Shown here in pieces: positions 41,447-53,369 of a DNA stretch of 64,000 nt. Position 1 is the stretch's first letter; each line of letters opens with the position of its first letter. Below the pieces are notes generated by a model. That model was given only the letters and a program-made list of their open reading frames with translations, searched no databases and was not told the origin of the DNA. The position numbers and the translations under genes were made by a program. The stretch is from contig JAZBRS010000026.1 of the NCBI GenBank assembly GCA_037176725.1, positions 148,563,501-148,627,500 on the forward strand, read 5' to 3'. This DNA is from Posidonia oceanica. Lineage: Eukaryota > Streptophyta > Magnoliopsida > Alismatales > Posidoniaceae.

Positions 41447-43084
41447 TCAGGGAGGGTTTACAGGCCCCCAACACCGGCAATTAGGCCAACTCCCCCTAGA
41501 CCTGTTATGCCCCTACCCTCTAGCCAACCTATAGCAGATCTAACCTCGAGCCAGCCTATAGCAAGCCAGATCCCTGCCCAACCTGTAGTAACCCAGCTTC
41601 CTGCCACTACCCCCTTAGAGCCTGCCAGAACTACCCCTCCCCTTGCCAAAAAGAGCCCACCTAAGGTAGACTTGACCTCCTAGCTTAAGAAGGTCAAAGC
41701 CGACATTTCTATCTGGGACTTGATCCACACCTCTGCCGAACACCGTGAGGCTTTTCTTCGTGTGTTCCAGGCTGCCCGTGTGTCCCAGTCCATTGAGCCT
41801 TCAGCCTTGGAGAGCATGGTTGGGTTGATTGCGGAGCCCCAGGTCATCTCTTTTACGAGTGATGAGCTGCCTCCGGCGGGGATTAATCACAACCAGCCCC
41901 TATTCGTCACGGTGCAGTTCAAAAACTTTCGCATTCCCCTAACACTGGTTGATAATGGGTCAGGCCTTAACGTCTGCCCCTTGCGTACTGCAACCAAGCT
42001 CAGATTCAAAGTCGAGGACATCACGCCAGCCGTGAAGGGAATGACAGCCTTTGACAACACTCACCATGACGCTCTAGGGATCCTGATTATTCCTCTTGCT
42101 ATTGGCCCGGCTGTCTTCGACGTAGAATTCTATGTCGTCGACTTGAAGCCGAACTTCAATCTTCTGCTTGGGCACCCTTGGCTCCACAAGCATCAGGTCC
42201 TTCCTTCGACCCTCCATCGAATGATAAAGTACCGTCGCGGCGACGATGTCATTGTCGTCATGGCAGAGAACTTTGAGAAGGAGCGGATCGAAGCAGTCTC
42301 CCCCGTGTCTTCGCAATCTATCCCGTTTGACCCCGAGACTTCTAAAGCCCTATATCGCGTTAATCGGTGCGAGCCGGTTAACTTCATTCCTGATCTTGAA
42401 CGTGTCAACTCCTTGACCGTTCACAGCAACCCCTTTCGAATGGTCGAGAATGTATCTCACAGGTGGGGTTACATAAAGGGTACGCCGCTCGGGCGTCACG
42501 GCCAGGGGATCGCAGAGCCGATCGTAGCAGTGGAGCGAAGGAAATCTGAAGGCCTCAGCTACGAACCCAAGCCCAACGAAGATCACTGCTCTCAGCTCAA
42601 CAATCCAGAATCAGCCATTCCCAGAGACCTCACTAACTTTACCAGTGTAGGCACCCTGGGATCGACCGACGATCAAGACACGGTACCGACAGAGGATTGG
42701 GTGTGTGTTGAGGACTACTACTCGGATGAGGAGCAGTCTGGCACAACAGAGGCAGTCCCAACCGGCACAGCAGAAACAGTGATCAGAGCAGAGGCCACAC
42801 AGTCAATCTATTCAGCTCTTCCTCTGGCAGAAATAGCAGGCAGCTCAGCAGGCCCTGTGGCAGAACTGGCAAGTTCCCACTCTTTTGCAGCCACATCAGC
42901 TTCCCAAGTACAGACAGCAGTAGTGCAGGAGTCAGAGACACTCCTTCTGGCAGAATCAAGCATGCTACTAGCGGTCACAGCAACATCAGTGCCACTGTCC
43001 CTATCTCTGGAGGGGCAGTTAATCAATACAGTCAGCAGCGCGGCTCAGCCCGCTTCAGCATCCACATCTCCAGGAATGCAGTAG
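41447..43084 (+). pseudogene. Element B protease and G-patch region
   Basis: Same frame as gag. A TAG at 41681 replaces CAG seen in element D. ISIWDLIHTS and the strand LFVTVQFKNF lead to LVDNGSGLNV, with the catalytic Asp at 41951; D-N-G-S is the usual Tat form. FNLLLGHPWLHKH is the second conserved motif. At about 42440-42570, WGYIKGTPLGRHGQGIAEPI and EGLSY fit a degenerate G-patch. The protein then becomes Ser/Ala/Thr-rich; TAG at 43082 ends the open frame, and the RT ORF continues in the same frame. A single protease is present, unlike element A. Confidence 0.88.
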
Positions 43085-45640
43085 GCGCAGTCCGCTTTGC
43101 ATCCTCCTGGCAACCAGCAGCAGCTCTCATGGCAAGACCCCATGGCGTCAGAGGCTGCACTCTCTCAGTTACGGCCTGATACAAAAGGCCAACTGAGCAC
43201 TACACTCTCCGGGCCCTTGAGCCCTCTGAAGAGCACCCCTGCTTACTCTCCAACAGTGACCCTGGCAGCATATCCATCTATGGCACCGCTGACTTGTCTA
43301 TTTGGGCCTTCTACACTAGAGTTGCTGCCATCGGACGCGCCCGTGAACCAGATCATGCAGATTCCAAGGGCAGCAATCTGTCTTGCAGCCGGGCCAGTGC
43401 CGCAGGCCCTCAGCGCCTACTACGTCGACTCCCCCTCGGACGAGGAAGAAGGAGTGGCGATAGAAGCCCAGGTCGATTCTTGGATGTCTGACTTAGAGCT
43501 ACTCTATCAAGAACAGATCAAGTCAATAGCAGAGGACCTGGCAGAGCATCAAGCCGCAGAAAGGAAAGGGAAAGCCGTGGTTACGGACCCTCCTCTGCAA
43601 GAAGACCATGCCTCTATCATGGTCCTGGAAGAAGACTCAGCAGCGCCGGACTCCCCTAGACCAGATGAGCTCATTACTCTCCAATCAGAAGGCGGGTCTA
43701 GGTGGTTTGTGCAACACATGCCTCATTCGAGCAGCATAGCGAGCGACAATGCCCAAATCAGCCACCGGTCCGGCATACCCTCCCCAAGCACACTGGAAGA
43801 CCCGGAGGAGGAAGCATCAGTAGTGCAAGCAGCAGCAGTAATAGAGCAGAAAGCAGAATCAGTAACGGAGCTGTCAGCAGCCTCAGCAGCAGAACAGTCA
43901 GCAGCCTCAGCAGCAGAACAGTCAGCAGCAGAATCGGCAAGGCCCTCAGCAGAGTCAGCAGAGCACTTAGCAGGATTAGTCAGGCCAGAGCAAACAGCAG
44001 AACGAATTGCTGGGATGGAGGTCGCGCACCGAGGCTACAAGAACACTCGAGTAAGCGTGACCATCCTGAAGCGTCACCAGGGCCAAGTAGCGGAACACAT
44101 GCACTCTTTCGACATCACAAGCCCTTCTTTTGAGAAAGAGATTCTTTCGGAACTTATTGCTTATGGAGAGGAGGATGATACGGGCATGGATGAGACTGAT
44201 GAATCATTGCCCGAGTTCCGGCCCTATGACGACGACCCAGAAGGCCCCAACCTCCATGTTGAAGAAGAAACGGAGGTTGTCAACATCGGCACAGCTGAGG
44301 AAGTCAGAGAAGTTCGTATCAGTGCCCAGCTGTCCTCCCAGGCTCGAGCAGAGTTCATCGCATTCCTGAAAGAATATGCGGATGTCTTCGCTTGGAGTTA
44401 CGAGGATATGGTCGACCTTGACATAGAAGTAGTGGTGCACAATCTGCCCTTAAACCCGGATGCCAAGCCAGTGAAGCAGAAACTAAGAAGATGGCGACCA
44501 CAGTGGCTGCTCATGATCAAAGAAGAGATAATGAAGCAGCTCGGGGTCAACTTTCTGAAGGTCGTTCTTTATCCTGAATGGCTGGCAAACATTGTACCTG
44601 TGCCCAAGAAAGATGGCCGAATCCGGATCTGCATCGACTACAGGGACCTGAACAAGGCGAGTCCCAAGGACGACTTTCCATTGCCTCACATTGACGTCCT
44701 AGTCGACAATACAGCGGGCCACAAGATGCTCTCCTTCATGGACGGCTTTTCTGGATACAATCAAATCAAAATGGCAGAAGAAGACATGGAAAAGACCTCA
44801 TTCATCACCCCTTGGGGAGTCTTCTGCTACCAAGTCATGCCGTTCGGCCTGAAAAATGCTGGTGCGACCTATCAGAAGGCCATGACTGCGCTGTTCCACG
44901 ACCTCATGCACCAAGAAGTAGAGGTCTATGTAGACGACATGATCGCTAAAACCAAAGAGCCTGAAGATCATCTTACCTGTCTCAAAAAGCTCTTTGACCG
45001 TCTACGGAAGTACAAGCTGCGCCTAAATCCCAAGAAGTGCGTATTCGGGGTGTCTTCTGGCAAATTGCTCGGCTACATTGTTAGCCAAAGGGGGATTGAG
45101 GTGGACCCGTTGAAAGCACAAGCCATCGTGGACATGCCACCCCCCAGAACTGAAAAGGAAGTCAGAAGTCTGCTTGGGCGTTTACAATATATTAGCCGCT
45201 TCATTGCACAACTTACGCCCATCTGCGAGCCCATATTCAAGCTCTTGAAGAAGAATGCGCAGATTCACTGGAGCGAGGAGTGTCAGGCTGCATTTGCCAA
45301 GATCAAGCAGCTGTTGATCAAGCCTCCTGTCCTGGTCCCGCCTACACTCGGGAGATCTTTGCTTCTCTACCTTTCTACCACGCAGCATTCCATGGGCGGC
45401 GTCTTGGGCCAACATGACGAATCTGGTAGAAGGGAACACACCATCTATTACCTGAGCAAGAAATTTAATGAATGCGAAGCCAGGTACAGTACACTAGAGA
45501 AGACCTGTTTGTCCCTTGTCTGGGCTGCACAGAAACTAAGGCACTGCATGATGGCATACCCAGTACAGCTCTTATGCCGGCATGATCCTATCAAGTTCCT
45601 TTTCCAAAAGCCGGCCATGGTGGGTAGATGTGCTAGTGGC
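43085..45640 (+). pseudogene. Element B linker, reverse transcriptase and RNase H
   Basis: A low-complexity linker (repeat at 43860-43990) runs to about 44400. RT: VPKKDGRIRICIDYRDLNKA, DDFPLPHIDVLVDNTAG, MPFGLKNAGATYQKAM and YVDD at 44927-44938, all intact. RNase H follows from about 45290 (LLLYLSTTQHSMGGVLGQHD, LEKTCLSLVWAAQKLRH). The catalytic RT residues are present, so this is the best-preserved enzyme in the window. A frameshift near 45630, at the equivalent of RWQLLL in element A, moves the rest into frame 1. Confidence 0.93.
43860..43990 (+). repeat. 27-bp coding repeat in element B linker
   Basis: Units of TCAGCAGCCTCAGCAGCAGAACAG-like sequence, twice in full and then degenerate, encoding Ser-Ala-Ala-Glu-Gln repeats. 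The linker differs greatly in length and content between elements. Confidence 0.8.
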
Positions 45641-46710
45641 AGGTGTTATTGTCTCAGTATGACATCACCTTTGTCACACAGAAATCCATGAAGGGTCAGG
45701 CCATGGCAGACCATCTTGCTGACCTTCCTCTGCCTGAATACCAACCCCTCCAGACACAGTTCCCTGATGAAGACATCCTCTTCGCAATGGAGGACTCTGA
45801 GCAAAAAAATCCTGAAGAACAAGAGGAATGGCAGCTTTACTTTGATGGTGCAGTCAACAAAAAGGACCGAGGCGTAGGCGCAGTACTGACCACGCCCCAG
45901 GGACAGATGATTCCCTTCGCGAGGAAGCTGACTTTCGCATGCACAAACAATGAAGCGGAGTATGAAGCATGCATCCTAGGATTGAAAGTCACCCTCGAAC
46001 ATGAGGCACAAAAGCTGCATGTGCACGGTGATGCCATGCTGGTAATTTCTCAAGTAAACGGCGACTGGAGGACAAAAGATCCCAAGCTTGTGCCGTATCA
46101 CGAACACCTGCTGAGGCTGATGGAAGAATTTGAGAGCATCTGCTTCACATACATGAACAGAGCCAAGAACGCGTACGCAGACGCATTGGCAACTTTGGCA
46201 TCCTGGCTCACTATATCTGAAGACGGTGCAGTGGATGTATCTGTTACTCGCATTGAGCAGCCTGCTTATTGCCTGAACATAGAAGAGGCGGATCCAGCAG
46301 AGGAGCAGCCCTGGTATCGAGATATAAAATCTTTCCTAGAGTCTGGCAGCTTTCCTCCCGATACCGCAGCAGCAGACAAGAGAACTCTGGCGCGTCTGGC
46401 GTCAAAGTATGTGTTGGGGGCTGGGCAGCTGTACAGAAGGTCATACAATCAGATGCTACTGCGCTGCCTGAACAAATCGGAGGCTGACACGCTGATGCTC
46501 CAAGTGCATGCGGGGACCTGTGGCCCGCACATGAACGGCGTCCTCCTGGCCAAGAAGATCATGCTCCAAGGATATTTCTGGCAGACCATGGAAGCTGACT
46601 GCTACCGGTTCGTGCGTAGATGCCACAACTGTCAGATTCATGGTAACTTCATCAAGGCCCCTCCACATCAGCTGCACAACATGTCCTCGCCGTGGCCTTT
46701 CTCCACCTAG
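45641..46710 (+). pseudogene. Element B second (archaeal-type) RNase H and integrase zinc region
   Basis: WQLYFDGAVNKKDRGVGAVL, NNEAEYEACILGLKVTLEHE, VHGDAMLVISQV and AYADALATLAS give the archaeal-type RNase H characteristic of Tat (about 45830-46210). It is followed by an integrase zinc-binding segment with HAGTCGPHMNG and CHNCQIHG. TAG at 46708-46710 stands where TGG (Trp) is expected just before the first catalytic Asp of integrase; on the opposite strand this is a C-to-T change in a CAG context. Confidence 0.9.
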
Positions 46711-47553
46711 GGAATCGATGTCATTGGCGCCATCCACCCTGCTGCTTCAAATGGTCATCGTTACATTCTGGTAGCGATCGATTACTTTACCAAGTGGGTG
46801 GAAGCAGCCTCTTACAGAACAGTCACCGCTGTGGCAACAGAAAAATTTATCAGAAACAATATCGTTGCCCGATATGGGGTCCCGCACTCAGTAATCTCTG
46901 ATAATGGCACAAACTTCATTGCCAAAAGGATCGAGGAATTCCTGCAAAGTCTCAAGATCAAGCATCATCGATCCTCGCCCTATCGGCCACAGATGAACGG
47001 AGCTGTGGAGTCTGCAAACAAGAACATTGTCAAGATTCTGAAGAAAATGGCAGAAACCCACAAGGATTGGCACGACAAGCTCCCGTACGCACTCTGGGCG
47101 TACAGGACATCAATCCGGACCTCTACAGGAGCCACCCCGTACTCTCTGGTGTACGGAATGGAAGCGGTGTTACCTGTTGAACTAGAGATCCCCTCTCTGC
47201 GGATCCTACGAGAAGCTGAGTTGGAAGAGGCAGAATGGGTCGAAAACCGCTGCATCCAACTGAACTTAATTGATGAGCGCAGACTGCAAGCTATGCACAA
47301 CGCTCACTGCTATCAGAAGTGGATGGCCAGAGCATTCCTGAAGAAGGTCCAGCCCAGAAACTTTCAGCCAGGGGACCTTGTCTTGCGCGCCATTCATTTG
47401 CCTGACGGTCGAGGGAAATTCCGACCCAACTGGCGTGGCCCCTTTGTGGTCAAGCAGATCTTTTCGGGAGGCGCTGCAACTCTTGAGGATATGGACCGGG
47501 TCGAGCAGTCTGAGCCCGTCAACCTCTGCTATCTAAAGAAGTACTATCAGTAG
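46711..47553 (+). pseudogene. Element B integrase core and GPF tail
   Basis: GIDVIG with Asp at 46717, ISDNGTNF with Asp at 46900, and NGAVESANK with Glu at 47008 complete the DDE triad. The tail has FQPGDLVLRAIHL and WRGPFVVKQIF, the GPY/F module, and ends LKKYYQ at 47550. All three catalytic residues are intact, in contrast to element A. It is in the same frame as the second RNase H. Confidence 0.92.
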
Positions 47554-49030
47554 CCGAAAGCGGCCCCGTTGCAGATGCCCTCCTCCCACTTGCACTTGCA
47601 TTCTCACCTCTTGCCACATCTTTTCAAATCATCATCGTCATCCTTTCAACTCTTGCATTCTCTCTCTCCAAAATCATCATCATCATCCTCTCAAGCATTG
47701 TATCTTTGGCCCGGTGATGAAAATCGAAAGTGCTTGCCTGCTCTGGAAAGAGTCACCCTACCTCACCTGGCACTACTCAGATGTCTTAGCTAGTGAGGGA
47801 GCCACCACCAACGAGGACAAGAGAACCGCCTAATCTCGCAAGGACATACACCTCTGAGGGAGAAAAAATGTTAGGATGTGAGTCTGGAAAAAGCAAGAGT
47901 AGACACCTAGGTTTGGGCACATCCAAGGAACAGAAGACGAAGACAGAAGCCGGCCCTAGAGATAGGGGTGTGCAGTCTAACCCTGCTCCTTCTACCCATC
48001 ACACAGCAGACCCAAAGCCTAAATCCATTACATTTCAAACACCCTCCTTTTGCCACCAAAATGGGGATAGCAAAAGCCTGAAAAAAAAAGAGAAAAACAA
48101 AACAACAAGCAAAAAAAAAAGAGAAAAGAGATAGAACAAAAACCCAAAAAAAAGGGGGAAAAAGCAAGCAAAAAAAAAGAGAAAAAAAAAACACACAACA
48201 AAAAAAGAGAAGAAGAAAAAATGCAGCCCGAAAAACACAGGCACCATTATCCCTCATGCTTCACTAGATATCCCCAGCATGTCGAGCTTAAAAGAATCTA
48301 CCACATCCCTTCAAGAGCAAACACTCACCCTTCTCCAGGCTAGGGGCAGAGAAAGACTGCATACCTATGAGGGAGAAATCAATCAAAAAAAAAGAGAGCT
48401 GAAAGAATAGGTGTAGGTCTTGAGAGTTTGGCCAAATAGCCTGTCCTCACCACACCACCACCTGTACAATGCCAACACCCGTTCCGGAGCGCCACCAGCA
48501 AGCCAAGAGTCTAGGTAGGGCCCAGTGAGTTAGGGACCACTCCCTTCCTTTGCAGCAGGCACCAAAGCACTCTGTATGCTGAGAGCATCCAAGCATACTC
48601 ATCTATCCAAGCATACTCATTCATCCAAGCATACTACTCATCTTCATAAGCATATCACCTGCATCATGCATACATGCATCTTCTTCTATCATTCCTTTTC
48701 CTATCAATTTCCCCCGCTCTGCAACGCGCTTCGGCCCTGAGACAGTACTCCTCCCCAGCAGAGCATATCGACGCCACTCGAGCTGCGCTGGTCCAGATCT
48801 CCTGCCGGCCCTCGCCCCCATGTCTGCAAGACTGCTGCATAATCCCCTTGCTTATCTGTGCTTAATTGCTATGTTCTGTTATTGACTGCTATGATGCATA
48901 TGGAACTACATTTTCAGTCTCAGCTTCTGCTTGTTGTCAATGACTACATACCTGCGAGATCTGACTGTTTATTGATAGCAGGTACCTTCAAGCTCTGCAG
49001 CTATCAGCCTGTGTCTCTGCGATCAGCGCA
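47554..49030. other. Element B post-pol spacer
   Basis: No gene recognised. It contains CATCATCATC-like microsatellite (47630-47700), a GAGGGAGAAAAAATG purine tract near 47856, and a long A/G-rich tract (48078-48225) of AAAAAAAGAGAAAA units whose minus-strand ORFs are artefacts. CCAAGCATACTCAT is tandemly repeated three times near 48590-48640. Confidence 0.6.
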
Positions 49031-50232
49031 ATGGGCTTCCCAACTCTGCTGACTCCCGCACACTGCTCGGAAACCCTGCGAGAATGGATCAGCAAACTCA
49101 CTCAGGAAGACTGTGAGCAGCTGGGCCTCTGGGGGATCCCAACTAAACTGCTGAAGGCCGCTGACGTGGAAGTCAACCGTCACCTTCTGTGTGCCGCCGC
49201 AAGATTCTGGAAACCGGCGCACCATGTCTTTCGCTTTGTCAAAACTGAGCTAACACCTACACTGGAAGAGGTGCGTCGGATCTGCGGCTTTTCCAAGATC
49301 CTGGGGCCGCCTGTTTTCATGAGGCGAGATGGATATCTCAAGGTCCTGAGCCAACTAACTGGGCTCCCCACTCGAACCTGCCAACAGAAACTAATCTGCA
49401 TTAGTGGGCCTGAACCTATGCTTCGCCTTACGCACTTCGATGATATCATGAACAAGCGCGCAGAACTCGGAGATGAGCTGTGGCTCCGAGGATTTGTTAT
49501 CTGCTTCCTAGGCGAGCTGATCTTTACTCATGGCCGACTAACGGTGGCCATTGAGGTTGCAGAAATTGCATTAGCTGTGGTGACCCAGCATATAGACCTG
49601 GCACCAGTTGTCCTGGCAGAGACCTACCGCGGGGTGGACCGCATCTCTCATCGCTGCGCCACTTCCACGGTTGTAGAGCACTCATACAAGTCTGGCTGAC
49701 CGCGCACTTAGAGATGAACCTCTTGCGCCCTCAAGTGCATGCCTTCGAAGCATACTGCAGCAGCGCCCGTGCCAAGACAGAAAAGAGCGTCAAAGAAGAA
49801 TACGAGAGGCTGTCAGCACTGACTGACGACGCTGTAACCTGGCGTATTGTCCCCTCTATAGCTGAGCCATTTACTGTCTTCTTCAGCGCACGCGACGCGT
49901 GGCTGATCATTCTACCAGGCTATACAGTAGGCGTAGAGTACCATCCAATCAGGGTCATGCGCCAGTTCGGCTTCCAGCAGGGCGCCTTCATTGACAGTAC
50001 AGCGCCCGAGCTTCTACAAATGTACCCTCTCAGCACAACTGCCCCAACCAAGAAGCTCGCTAGTCTGATGCAGCATGGGGTCCAATCAATAGACATTGCA
50101 GCTGTGAGAGGTGTAGGATGCACCCCGGAATATGAAGCTGAAGTCCGAGAGCTCTGGCCTATTTCTGAGATCCCGCCAGGCGGCCCCCTATTCCTCGACT
50201 CCAGGCAATCGAAGAAGGCCCGAACTGACTAG
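49031..50232 (+). pseudogene. Element B additional sense ORF: DUF7745 / plant-mobile-domain-like
   Basis: ATG at 49031 (MGFPTLLTPAH). LLCAAARFWKPAHHVFRF then TELTPTLEEVRRICGF is the hallmark N-terminal block of DUF7745/plant mobile proteins; AETYRGVDR precedes a frameshift near 49660, after which the second frame reads GCRALIQVWLTAHL and RDAWLIILPGYTVGVEYHPI to RQSKKARTD (50231). Total about 400 codons without introns. The C-terminal block aligns with antisense genes 1 and 3 of element A. Its role is unknown; similar additional ORFs are known in Tat elements. The start is the first ATG of an open frame with the domain near its N-terminus. Confidence 0.75.
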
Positions 50233-50544
50233 GCCATTGTGCAATCATCATGTGGTCTTCTTTCAAGTCATGCTGTACCTCTTTTGGCCTGCCACAGGCA
50301 TTGTACTCATCAAGCTTTATCAATGAAAAAACTGTTTCTGCTATCTGCTTGCACTTCAAGACTGTTCAATGCATTGCATATTCATTATCATCATCATCTC
50401 AGGCCCTCTGGCCAGACTTGCAGCCATCACAATGCAGCAAAGTCCCCAGCACCCAATCCGGAGTCCAGAACCTCTACGGACCCGCGTCGTCAAGCTACGC
50501 CATCTGGCGTCCCCAGCTGGTCGCCCCCAGCTGGATCATCATCC

Positions 50545-50735
50545 CCAGCGGGCTAGCACCCCAAACTGCTCGGCGAAAGGTCCGTCAACCTGTCATCCTC
50601 CTCAGCTGATCATCCCCAGCTGAGTCCCCAGCGGGCTGGCACCCCAAACTGCTCGGCGAAAGGTCCGTCAACCTGTCATCCTCCTCAGCTGATCATCCCC
50701 AGCTGAGTCCCCAGCGGGCTGGTACCCCAAATTAC
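50545..50735. repeat. ~83-bp tandem repeat, element B 3' region
   Basis: Just over two copies of a unit containing AGCGGGCT(A/G)GCACCCCAAA, CTGCTCGGCGAAAGGTCCGT and CAACCTGTCATCCTCCTCAG. It marks the start of a repeat-rich 3' untranslated region. Confidence 0.85.
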
Positions 50736-50894
50736 TCGTCTGACAAGCACGACAATCTTGTCATCACCCTTGCTTTCGATGCCAAGGACGCGTTGGCCAG
50801 CCCCTGGTGTCATCCCGACACCAGGGGCATCTTTTGATCGCCCCTTGGTATCATTCTTCCCCTCTTTCTCCTATGATATTCCTGGTGTCATAGG

Positions 50895-51705
50895 ATGATT
50901 TCTTCTCATCATTACCTCATCCCCTCTTTGCCAGCCGATAAGTCCGATATCTTATCAACCAATCATTCTCATCATTACCTAATCCCCTCTTTGCCGGCCG
51001 ATAAGTCCGATATCTTATCAACCAATCATTTTCATCATTACCTCATCCCCTCTTTATCTCATCATTACCTCATCCCCTCTTTATCTCATCATTACCTCAT
51101 CCCCTCTTTGCCGGCCGATAAGTCCGATATCTTATCAACCAATCATTCTCATCATTACCTCATCCCCTCTTTATCTCATCATTATCTCATCCCCTCTTTA
51201 GCAATAACTCTCATCATGATCTCACCCCCTCTTTAACAATAGCTCTCATCATGATCTCATCCCCTCTTTAGCGATAGCTCTCATCATGACCTCATCCCCC
51301 TCTTTATCTCATCATTACCTCATCCCCTCTTTGCCGGTCCATAAGTCCGATATCTTATCAACCAATCATTCTCATCATTACCTCATCCCCTCTTTATCTC
51401 ATCATTATCTCATCCCCTCTTTAGCAATAACTCTCATCATGATCTCACCCCCTCTTTAACAATAGCTCTCATCATGATCTCATCCCCTCTTTAGCGATAG
51501 CTCTCATCATGATCTCATCCCCCTCTTTAGCAATAGTTCTCATCATGATCTCATCCCCTCTTTAGCAATAGCTCTCATCATGATCTCACCCCCTCTTTAG
51601 CAATAACTCTCATCATTACCTCATCCCCTCTTTAGCAATAACTCTCATCATGATCTCACCCCCTCTTTAACAGTAACTCTCATCATGATCTCGTCCCCTC
51701 TTATC
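50895..51705. repeat. CTCATCATTACCTCATCCCC minisatellite with higher-order repeat
   Basis: A 25-31-bp unit (TCTCATCATNA(C/T)CTCATCCCC then TCTTTAGCAATAA) is repeated about 25 times. Within it a block of CCGATAAGTCCGATATCTTA recurs near 50934, 50997, 51114 and 51347. The stretch 51115-51320 is largely repeated at 51335-51540, a higher-order unit of about 220 bp. Confidence 0.88.
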
Positions 51706-52775
51706 AACAATCAAGCACTCTCAGGCTGATATCCTAAACTATCAACAATCAAGCACTCTCAGGCTGATATCCTAAACTATCAACAATCAAGCTCTCTCAG
51801 GCTGATAACCTAAACTATCATCTGGGCCGATCCATGGTTGGCCCACAGTTGTGTTATACGGCTGACATCCAGTAACTGTCCCTTGCAATTGCGGTTTCCA
51901 GTTGATAGGTCTGTAAACTATCCGCCAGTTGATAGGTCTGTAAACTATCCACCAGTTGATAAGACTGTAAACTATCGTTAGGCTGATATCCTAAACTATC
52001 ACCAGCAATTGCATTATACGGCTGATATCCAATAACTATCCCTCATCATTGCGCGTTCCAGTTGATAGGCCTGTAAACTATCCGCCAGTTGATAGGACTG
52101 TAAACTATCGTTCCAGTTGATAGGACTGTAAACTATCGCTAGGCTGATATCCTAAACTATCACGCGCAATCATGTTATACGGCTGACACCCAGTAACTGT
52201 CCCTCGCAATGCCGTTTCCAGTTGATAGGACTGTAAACTATCCGCCAGTTGATAGGACTATAAACTATCCGCCAGTTGATAGGTCTGTAAACTATCTCTC
52301 CAGTTGATAGGACTGTAAACTATCCGGCATTTGCGTTATACGGCTGATACCCAGTAATTATCACTCATGGTTTGTGGCTTCCAGTTGATAGGTCTGTAAA
52401 CTATCCGCCAGTTGATAGGTCTGTAAACTATCCGCCAGTTGATAGGACTGTAAACTATCCCACACAACCATGTTATACGGCTGATACCCAGTAATTATCA
52501 CTCATGGTTTGTGGCTTCCAGTTGATAGGTCTGTAAACTATCCGCCAGTTGATAGGTCTGTAAACTATCCGCCAGTTGATAGGACTGTAAACTATCCCAC
52601 ACAACCATGTTATACGGCTGATATCCAGTAACTATCACTCACAACTGCTCTAGGCTGATAACCTAAACTATCACTCTAGGCTGATAACCTAAACTATCAC
52701 TCTAGGCTGATAACCTAAACTATCGCTCTAGGCTGATAACCTAAACTATCACTCCCAGTTGATAGGACCGTAAAC
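51700..52775. repeat. GATAG...CTATC hairpin minisatellite
   Basis: About 35-40 units of 22-30 bp in three subtypes: CAGTTGATAGGACTGTAAAC then TATCCGC; GGCTGATATCCTAAACTATC; and ACGGCTGATACCCAGTAA then CTATC. Every unit has GATA(G) and (C)TATC separated by 8-10 bases and can form a small stem-loop. The subtypes alternate in a regular order (an ACGGCTGAT unit followed by several CAGTTGATAGG units), repeated several times. Confidence 0.9.
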
Positions 52776-53353
52776 TATCCGAACGATAAGCCCGTCACCT
52801 TATCACCCTTTTTGGCGTGACCTTGCCCCAGGAAGGTAAGGTCATGCACCTCCTTTTTTGCGATAGGAGAGTTGGCCTCTCTCCCCTCGCACCCCTCTTT
52901 TCTCTTCTGCTAGCTTGCTCCCCAGGCGGGGACGAGCTGCACCCTGTTTTCCCTTGCTTTGTCGCGCAAGTCTAGCTTTCCTGCCAGATCCTTGCGCCAC
53001 ATCGCGTCCATTTAGTATTTTCTCTTGCATCATCTCTGCATCTTCTCAGCTAGCATTGCATACTACTTTAGTATCATTGACCTCACTTGCACAGCATCAG
53101 CATTTTCTTCTAATTGGCTAACTTTTGTACTAACTCTTGCATTGCATTTGCATTAGCACGCATTACACACTTAGCATTCATCCATCTGCACCCTGCATTT
53201 TGCATTGCGGCAACGGGCTACGATTTTCGGTGCATCCGCCGAATAACTAGCTCACGCCCATAGCAAACCGCTGCTCCCGCCGGTCAGATGGGGTGTCTTG
53301 TCAACCCTGAGCAGTGGCCTCGCTCCGCTTGACCTTGCTCAGGGAGGAGCATC
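52776..53353 (+). other. Element B region before 3' LTR, with PPT
   Basis: Non-coding. The purine tract AGGGAGGAGC (53341-53350) followed by ATC directly precedes the LTR and is the best polypurine tract, primer for plus-strand synthesis. It lies within a large inverted repeat that reaches into the LTR (53286-53369). Confidence 0.65.
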
Positions 53354-53369
53354 TGTTGACACCCCATCT
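53286..53369 (+). repeat. Inverted repeat spanning PPT and start of the 3' LTR
   Basis: AGATGGGGTGTC (53286-53297) is the exact reverse complement of GACACCCCATCT (53358-53369, bases 5-16 of the LTR). Inside it, CCCTGAGCA (53305-53313) pairs exactly with TGCTCAGGG (53336-53344), which contains the start of the PPT. The loop is 22 nt. Confidence 0.85.

Noticed and set aside
47907..48257. Minus-strand F/L-rich frame resembling membrane helices
   Set aside because: Complement of the A/G-rich spacer after element B pol.
50895..51236. 113-codon frame of HHYLIPSLPADKSD repeats
   Set aside because: Translation of the CTCATCATTACC minisatellite; frame depends on unit length and no domain.
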